From Oenococcus sp. UCMA 16435 (GTDB taxonomy: Bacteria; Bacillota; Bacilli; Lactobacillales; Lactobacillaceae): a DNA stretch of 64,000 nucleotides. The notes under the pieces were generated by a model. That model saw only the letters and a list, made by a program, of their open reading frames with translations. It did no database searches and was not told the DNA's origin. The position numbers were made by a program, and so were the translations under genes. Each line of letters starts with the position of its first letter. Position 1 is the first letter of the stretch. Where the stretch lies: positions 434,001 to 498,000 of the forward strand of contig CP030868.2 in assembly GCA_004010835.2 (NCBI GenBank), given 5' to 3'. Positions 60,050 through 64,000 of this stretch are shown piece after piece.

Positions 60050-60874
60050 TTATTTTTGACATTTCGGACAATAAGTCGTTCCCCTTTGTGCAACTCTAAT
60101 TTTAATTAATTCTCCTCCATCGCGCTCGCAGGGTTGGCCTGCTCGTCCGTATGCATGAAGTTTATCCTGCATACGCCCTGTATGACCGGACGCATCGATA
60201 AAAGAATGAACGGTTGAACCGCCATTTTTAATTGCAAAAGCCAATTCTTGAATTATATTTTCTCGCAAATTGTCAGCTTCTTCTTTACTAATATCATTAG
60301 TCGGTCGCAAAGGGCTTATTTTGCTGAGCCACAACACTTCATCAGCGTAAATATTTCCAATCCCAGCGACATTATTTTGATCCAAAAGCCAGGCTTTGAT
60401 AGCTTTTTTGGATTTTTGCAAACGATTATAGAAATAATCAAGTGTTAAATCTGTTTCGATAGGTTCCGGACCCATTGATCCAATCGACTTGACTTCAATT
60501 GCTTCGTTGCCGCTTTTCACCAGCTTCATTTTTCCAAATTTTCTCGTATCATCATAGAAGACCTGTTTACCATTATCCAGTTTAAAAATCATTTCTGTAT
60601 GTTTATGAGGAGACTCCTGAGAATTTTCAACCGAATATCTTCCTTCCATACGCAAATGAGAAACAATAGTCAATTGATTATCAAGACGAAAAAGCAAAAA
60701 CTTTCCGCGTCGATCAATACGGGAAACCTTTGACCCGACAACTTTTTGGACAAACTCCGTCTGATCGCTATCCAATAGTTTTGGATAAATAATTTTCAAA
60801 TCTTTGATTTTTTCATTTTCAAAATATTTTTTTAATCCACGACGGACCGTTTCAACTTCCGGTAATTCAGGCAT
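60050..60874 (-). CDS. mutM: Formamidopyrimidine-DNA glycosylase, with an altered zinc finger
   Basis: 274 residues starting MPELPEVETVRRGL; catalysis needs Pro2 at the mature N-terminus, so the internal ATG after GGAGGGAAAA is right. RRGKFLLF supplies the conserved Lys. NVAGIGNIYADEVLWLSKISP carries the helix-two-turn-helix. The C-terminal finger reads GQPCERDGG then TTYCPKCQK: the second Cys of the first CxxC knuckle is Asp. The enzyme removes 8-oxoguanine. It overlaps the NUDIX gene by 8 bases. Confidence 0.93.
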   Translation of the reverse strand: MPELPEVETVRRGLKKYFENEKIKDLKIIYPKLLDSDQTEFVQKVVGSKVSRIDRRGKFLLFRLDNQLTIVSHLRMEGRYSVENSQESPHKHTEMIFKLDNGKQVFYDDTRKFGKMKLVKSGNEAIEVKSIGSMGPEPIETDLTLDYFYNRLQKSKKAIKAWLLDQNNVAGIGNIYADEVLWLSKISPLRPTNDISKEEADNLRENIIQELAFAIKNGGSTVHSFIDASGHTGRMQDKLHAYGRAGQPCERDGGELIKIRVAQRGTTYCPKCQK

Positions 60875-61400
60875 TTTTCCCTCCAAATAATTTTTTATCA
60901 GCTTTCAAAAGATAAGGCAGATAATCAGGTGATAAATAATTAACTGCTTCACTAAAAGGCATAAATTTTGCTTGTTCGAGTTCAGACTTTTGAATCTTAA
61001 TATCACTAATCGATAAATCGTATTTGACAACATACCAATTGTCAAAAACCGGCCAATGACGAAAAGTTTCAACAAAATTTTCTTCAGAAAAATTAAGTTC
61101 AAGGCCGACTTCTTCTTTAACTTCTCGCTTGATCGCCGTTAGAGAATCTTCACCGGACAAAACAGAACCGCCGGTCTCAAGATCCCATTCGCCGGGTCGC
61201 CCAATTTTATTAAAGGAACGTTGCTGCATTAAAATCTCATGTTGATAATTAAAAATAGTCGCATTAACAAGTAAATGCCATTCGCCGGGCCTAAAAGGTT
61301 CGCCGCGATGCTTCAGCCCGATTTTTTGGCCTTTTTTGTTTAACAAATCCCAACTTTCCCCAAGCTTGTCGGCACGATTATCAAATTTATTTTTCGTCAT
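60867..61400 (-). CDS. NUDIX hydrolase
   Basis: 177 residues starting MTKNKFDNRADKLGESWDLL after a GGAG site. The NUDIX box GSVLSGEDSLTAIKREVKEEVGLEL (G-x5-E-x7-REVKEEVG, about 92-116) is complete. WDLLNKKGQKIG and GEWHLLVNATIFN at the start place it with IDI-like/YfcD-type NUDIX enzymes. The substrate is not known. It overlaps polA by 14 bases and mutM by 8. Placement between polA and mutM fits nucleotide-pool cleaning. Confidence 0.85.
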   Translation of the reverse strand: MTKNKFDNRADKLGESWDLLNKKGQKIGLKHRGEPFRPGEWHLLVNATIFNYQHEILMQQRSFNKIGRPGEWDLETGGSVLSGEDSLTAIKREVKEEVGLELNFSEENFVETFRHWPVFDNWYVVKYDLSISDIKIQKSELEQAKFMPFSEAVNYLSPDYLPYLLKADKKLFGGKNA

Positions 61401-64000
61401 ACCAATTAACTCCATGATGCGCTTCAACACGCAAAGGAACATCTAGTTTAACGGCTGAATCCATTACTTTTGGAACAAGTTCTTCCAGAGTATCGATTTC
61501 CTGATTCGGAGCCTCGAAAATCAATTCATCATGAACCTGCAAAAGCATCTTCGTTTTCAAGTGGTTGTCGTCCAGCGCTCGCTGCATTTTAATCATGGCA
61601 ATTTTGATGATATCAGCCGCTGAACCTTGGATTGGTGTATTAGTAGCGGTCCTTTCTGCAAAAGATCTTAAATTAAAATTTTTGCTATGAATATCGGGCA
61701 AATAACGACGACGCTGGGAAATTGTTTCAACGTACCCCTGCTTATGAGCTAAAGCGATAATCGAGTCAATCCATGTTTTAACCTTTGGAAATTCATGAAA
61801 ATAAGTCTGAATAATCTCTTTCCCTTCAATTCTTGAAATCCCCAGACGTTGAGCTAAACCAAAATCGGAAATTCCATAAACAATCCCAAAATTAACAGCC
61901 TTGGCGCGGCGGCGCTGATCGAAAGTAATTTTTTGATCAGCACTAAGACCAAAAATCGAACGAGCCGTGGCTGCATGAATATCCTCTCCTGATTCAAAAG
62001 CGTTTTTTAAGTTTTCATCCCCAGTGACGTGAGCCAAAACACGCAATTCAATCTGAGAATAATCAGCACCGAAAATTTCCCATCCTTGATGACTTGGAAC
62101 AAAAGCCTTTCGGATTCGTTTGCCTTCTTCATCGCGATCCGGAATATTCTGCATATTCGGGTCAACCGAAGAAAGTCGCCCAGTTTGTGTTAGCGTTTGC
62201 AAATAGCGGGTATGTATCTTGCTATCTTCGGGATTTACAACTTCCAACAAGCCTTTCACATACGTTGAATTAAGTTTTGCTAATTGTCGATACTGCAAAA
62301 TCAAACCAACAAAAGGATATTTTTCAGCTAATTCTTCAAGCACACTAGCAGCCGTCGAATAGCCAGTTTTAGTTTTCTTGATCGGCGGTATTTTCATATG
62401 GGCGAAGAGAAGGTCGGCCAATTGCTTCGGTGAATTAATATTGAATTCCTGACCAGCCTCCTCATATATTTGTTTCTCTAATTCAAAAATACGTTGATTG
62501 AATTCCTGACCAAGTTCTTTTAGCTCTGATTGATCGAGCTTAATTCCATTGATTTCCATCGAAGCCAAAACTTTTGACAACGGCAGTTCTATTTGACGAT
62601 ATAATTCAACCTGCTTATGATCGGAAAGTTTTTTCATAGATGGATCATATAATTTGCTAATTGTTGAAGCCTTATTTGCCATGTGAGAAAATAAAGTTTC
62701 ATCATTTTCCGGGATTTTAAACTTAACCCCACTTCCATAAACTTCAGCATCCGACTCAAGAAAAACATTGAATCGATTTGCCAAAGTAGCTAATTGATTA
62801 TCGTTATCCGTTGTATCTAGTAAATAAGAGATTAGCAAAAAATCAAAATCTAAGTTATTAATTTGCAGTCCCATACGATTAAGCAAAACAGTTAACTCTT
62901 TAGCATTAAAAACATATTTCGGCAAATCGCTTTTAAACAATTCTCTTAATACTGACGAATTCAAAAGCTCAAGATCCCTGCTTGCAAAGTAACCATCATC
63001 CTCATTTCCAACTACAAAAGCTGAAATTTTGGCGATGTGATAATTGTCAGAATCAGTTTGGAAATAAACGGTTAAATAATTTTTAATTTCTAATAAATGA
63101 TCAAGATTGGCTGCCTTTAATTCCGTGACCCGAACACTTTTCTCTTCTTCCTGATTTTGTCCAATCATGCCAGATTTCTGCATTGAATGAATTTTGGCTA
63201 ATTGGACCTTAAAATCCAATTCCTCATAAAACGGAATTAATTCTTTGAAATTAATTGGCTGATTAACTAATTCCTCCATTTTCAATTCAACCGGTGCATC
63301 TGTCCGAATAGTAGCTAATTTATGTGCACGATAAGCCGATTCTTTATCATTTAGGAGATTTTCCTTTAATTTTGAAGTCTTCATTGAATCGATATGCCGA
63401 TAAATTCCATCAAGACTTCCAAATTCATTTAATAATTTAATCGCCGTTTTTTCACCGACTTTCGTGACGCCAGGATAATGATCGGAATTATCACCTGTTA
63501 GCGACTTCATTTCAATAACCTGGCTCGGAGTAATTCCACCCCATTTTTCCGCCAAAAATTTTGGCGTGTATCTATCCAATTCGGTAACGCCTCTTTTAGT
63601 AACATTCACAGAAACATCGTCGGTTACTAATTGAGTTAAATCCCGATCTCCGGTGATAATTGTTGTTTTAAAGCCCGCCTGTCCAGCAATCTTTGAATAG
63701 GTACCAATAATATCATCGGCCTCAAAGCCGGGTAGTTCATAAGAATGAATTCCGTGCAAATCAACCATTTTCCTTAAATAAGGGAATTGTTCTGATAATT
63801 CCGGCGGTGTAGCCTGCCGATCACCTTTGTAATCATCAAAAATTTTAGCGCGAAAAGTTGTCGCTCCTTTTCCAGCATCCCAAGCAACCAGAGCGTAATC
63901 AGGATTCATTTTTTCAACAACCTGATCAAAAAAATTGTTAAAAGCAACCAAAGCATTGGTATGCAGTCCAGTATGAGCGACCATCCTGTCAAGCTGATTG
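61387..64000 (-). CDS. polA: DNA polymerase I, 5' partial
   Basis: At least 870 residues; the frame is open through the right edge (NQLDRMVAHTGLHTNAL), so the real start is outside. An N-terminal 5'-3' exonuclease (FEADDIIGTYSK, GDRDLTQLV) is followed by a proofreading-like domain that lacks the acidic Exo I and II residues and is probably inactive, as in Bacillus. The polymerase motifs are DYSQIELRVLAH, RRRAKAVNFGIVYG and VHDEL. It repairs and replaces RNA primers. The stop overlaps the NUDIX start. Confidence 0.95.
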   Translation of the reverse strand, partial: NQLDRMVAHTGLHTNALVAFNNFFDQVVEKMNPDYALVAWDAGKGATTFRAKIFDDYKGDRQATPPELSEQFPYLRKMVDLHGIHSYELPGFEADDIIGTYSKIAGQAGFKTTIITGDRDLTQLVTDDVSVNVTKRGVTELDRYTPKFLAEKWGGITPSQVIEMKSLTGDNSDHYPGVTKVGEKTAIKLLNEFGSLDGIYRHIDSMKTSKLKENLLNDKESAYRAHKLATIRTDAPVELKMEELVNQPINFKELIPFYEELDFKVQLAKIHSMQKSGMIGQNQEEEKSVRVTELKAANLDHLLEIKNYLTVYFQTDSDNYHIAKISAFVVGNEDDGYFASRDLELLNSSVLRELFKSDLPKYVFNAKELTVLLNRMGLQINNLDFDFLLISYLLDTTDNDNQLATLANRFNVFLESDAEVYGSGVKFKIPENDETLFSHMANKASTISKLYDPSMKKLSDHKQVELYRQIELPLSKVLASMEINGIKLDQSELKELGQEFNQRIFELEKQIYEEAGQEFNINSPKQLADLLFAHMKIPPIKKTKTGYSTAASVLEELAEKYPFVGLILQYRQLAKLNSTYVKGLLEVVNPEDSKIHTRYLQTLTQTGRLSSVDPNMQNIPDRDEEGKRIRKAFVPSHQGWEIFGADYSQIELRVLAHVTGDENLKNAFESGEDIHAATARSIFGLSADQKITFDQRRRAKAVNFGIVYGISDFGLAQRLGISRIEGKEIIQTYFHEFPKVKTWIDSIIALAHKQGYVETISQRRRYLPDIHSKNFNLRSFAERTATNTPIQGSAADIIKIAMIKMQRALDDNHLKTKMLLQVHDELIFEAPNQEIDTLEELVPKVMDSAVKLDVPLRVEAHHGVNWYDEK

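Noticed and set aside
1..64000. CRISPR array, rRNA operon or prophage
   Set aside because: No regularly spaced direct repeats of CRISPR type, no rRNA sequence and no phage structural genes were found on either strand.

Overview
The window looks like a chromosomal segment of a low-GC lactic acid bacterium, most likely Oenococcus (inference). The evidence is AT-rich Firmicute-type promoters and Shine-Dalgarno sites, CcpA with perfect cre sites, D-Ala-D-Ala carboxypeptidase and Apf-type cell-wall proteins, a diacetyl/acetoin reductase, and the order polA-nudix-mutM-coaE-dnaB-dnaI. No rRNA, CRISPR array, prophage or intact insertion sequence is visible. Both window edges cut genes: a glutamine-type ABC transporter on the left and polA on the right.

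Layout. 0-8 kb: amino-acid ABC transporter, a MarR regulator, an orphan protein with a possible nuclease-like C-terminus, and a PnuC/nucleoside hydrolase pair. 8-23 kb: small-metabolite genes and three ABC export systems, two with TetR regulators and one with a LytTR/DUF3021 pair, plus a CrcB fluoride-exporter pair and MFS and MarR/oxidoreductase loci. 23-32 kb: ilvD with a BASS-type transporter behind a branched-chain leader-peptide attenuator, an esterase, a dacA gene split by an in-frame stop, an oversized tRNA-Ser-like gene, and speG. 32-36 kb: a TPP riboswitch driving ykoE-ykoF, and an aquaporin. 36-45 kb: sparse coding, candidate small RNAs, a multidrug MFS pump, small unknown proteins, a ClC channel and a zone of decayed genes. 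45-64 kb: housekeeping genes including ccpA, murI, the replication-restart proteins and DNA repair genes.

The most unusual signal is intergenic. Four promoter modules (A near 15.2 kb, B near 29.6 kb, C near 36.6 kb, D near 52.5 kb) share one rigid architecture on the minus strand: two 16-bp direct repeats 22 bp apart, exactly 11 bp, a TAnnnT -10 box, then a transcript beginning in a TTGTAGC hairpin. Modules A and B drive terminator-ended RNAs that resemble each other, and module D precedes a 79-residue unknown protein. The repeats can be read as four YTTWAY-like half-sites at 11-bp period, the geometry of OmpR-type response regulators. This looks like a small-RNA regulon comparable in layout to the CiaR-controlled csRNAs of streptococci.

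A second layer is carbon control. Five sequences match the cre consensus at every position. Four of them sit on the -35 box of promoters for two related structured RNAs (7.6 and 26.8 kb), a small RNA with exposed anti-Shine-Dalgarno-like stretches (36.8 kb) and a zinc-ribbon small protein. The fifth is upstream of ccpA itself. Several genes show erosion: the dacA stop codon, two decayed genes around 44-45 kb, a fragment at 53 kb, and a MutM zinc finger lacking one cysteine.
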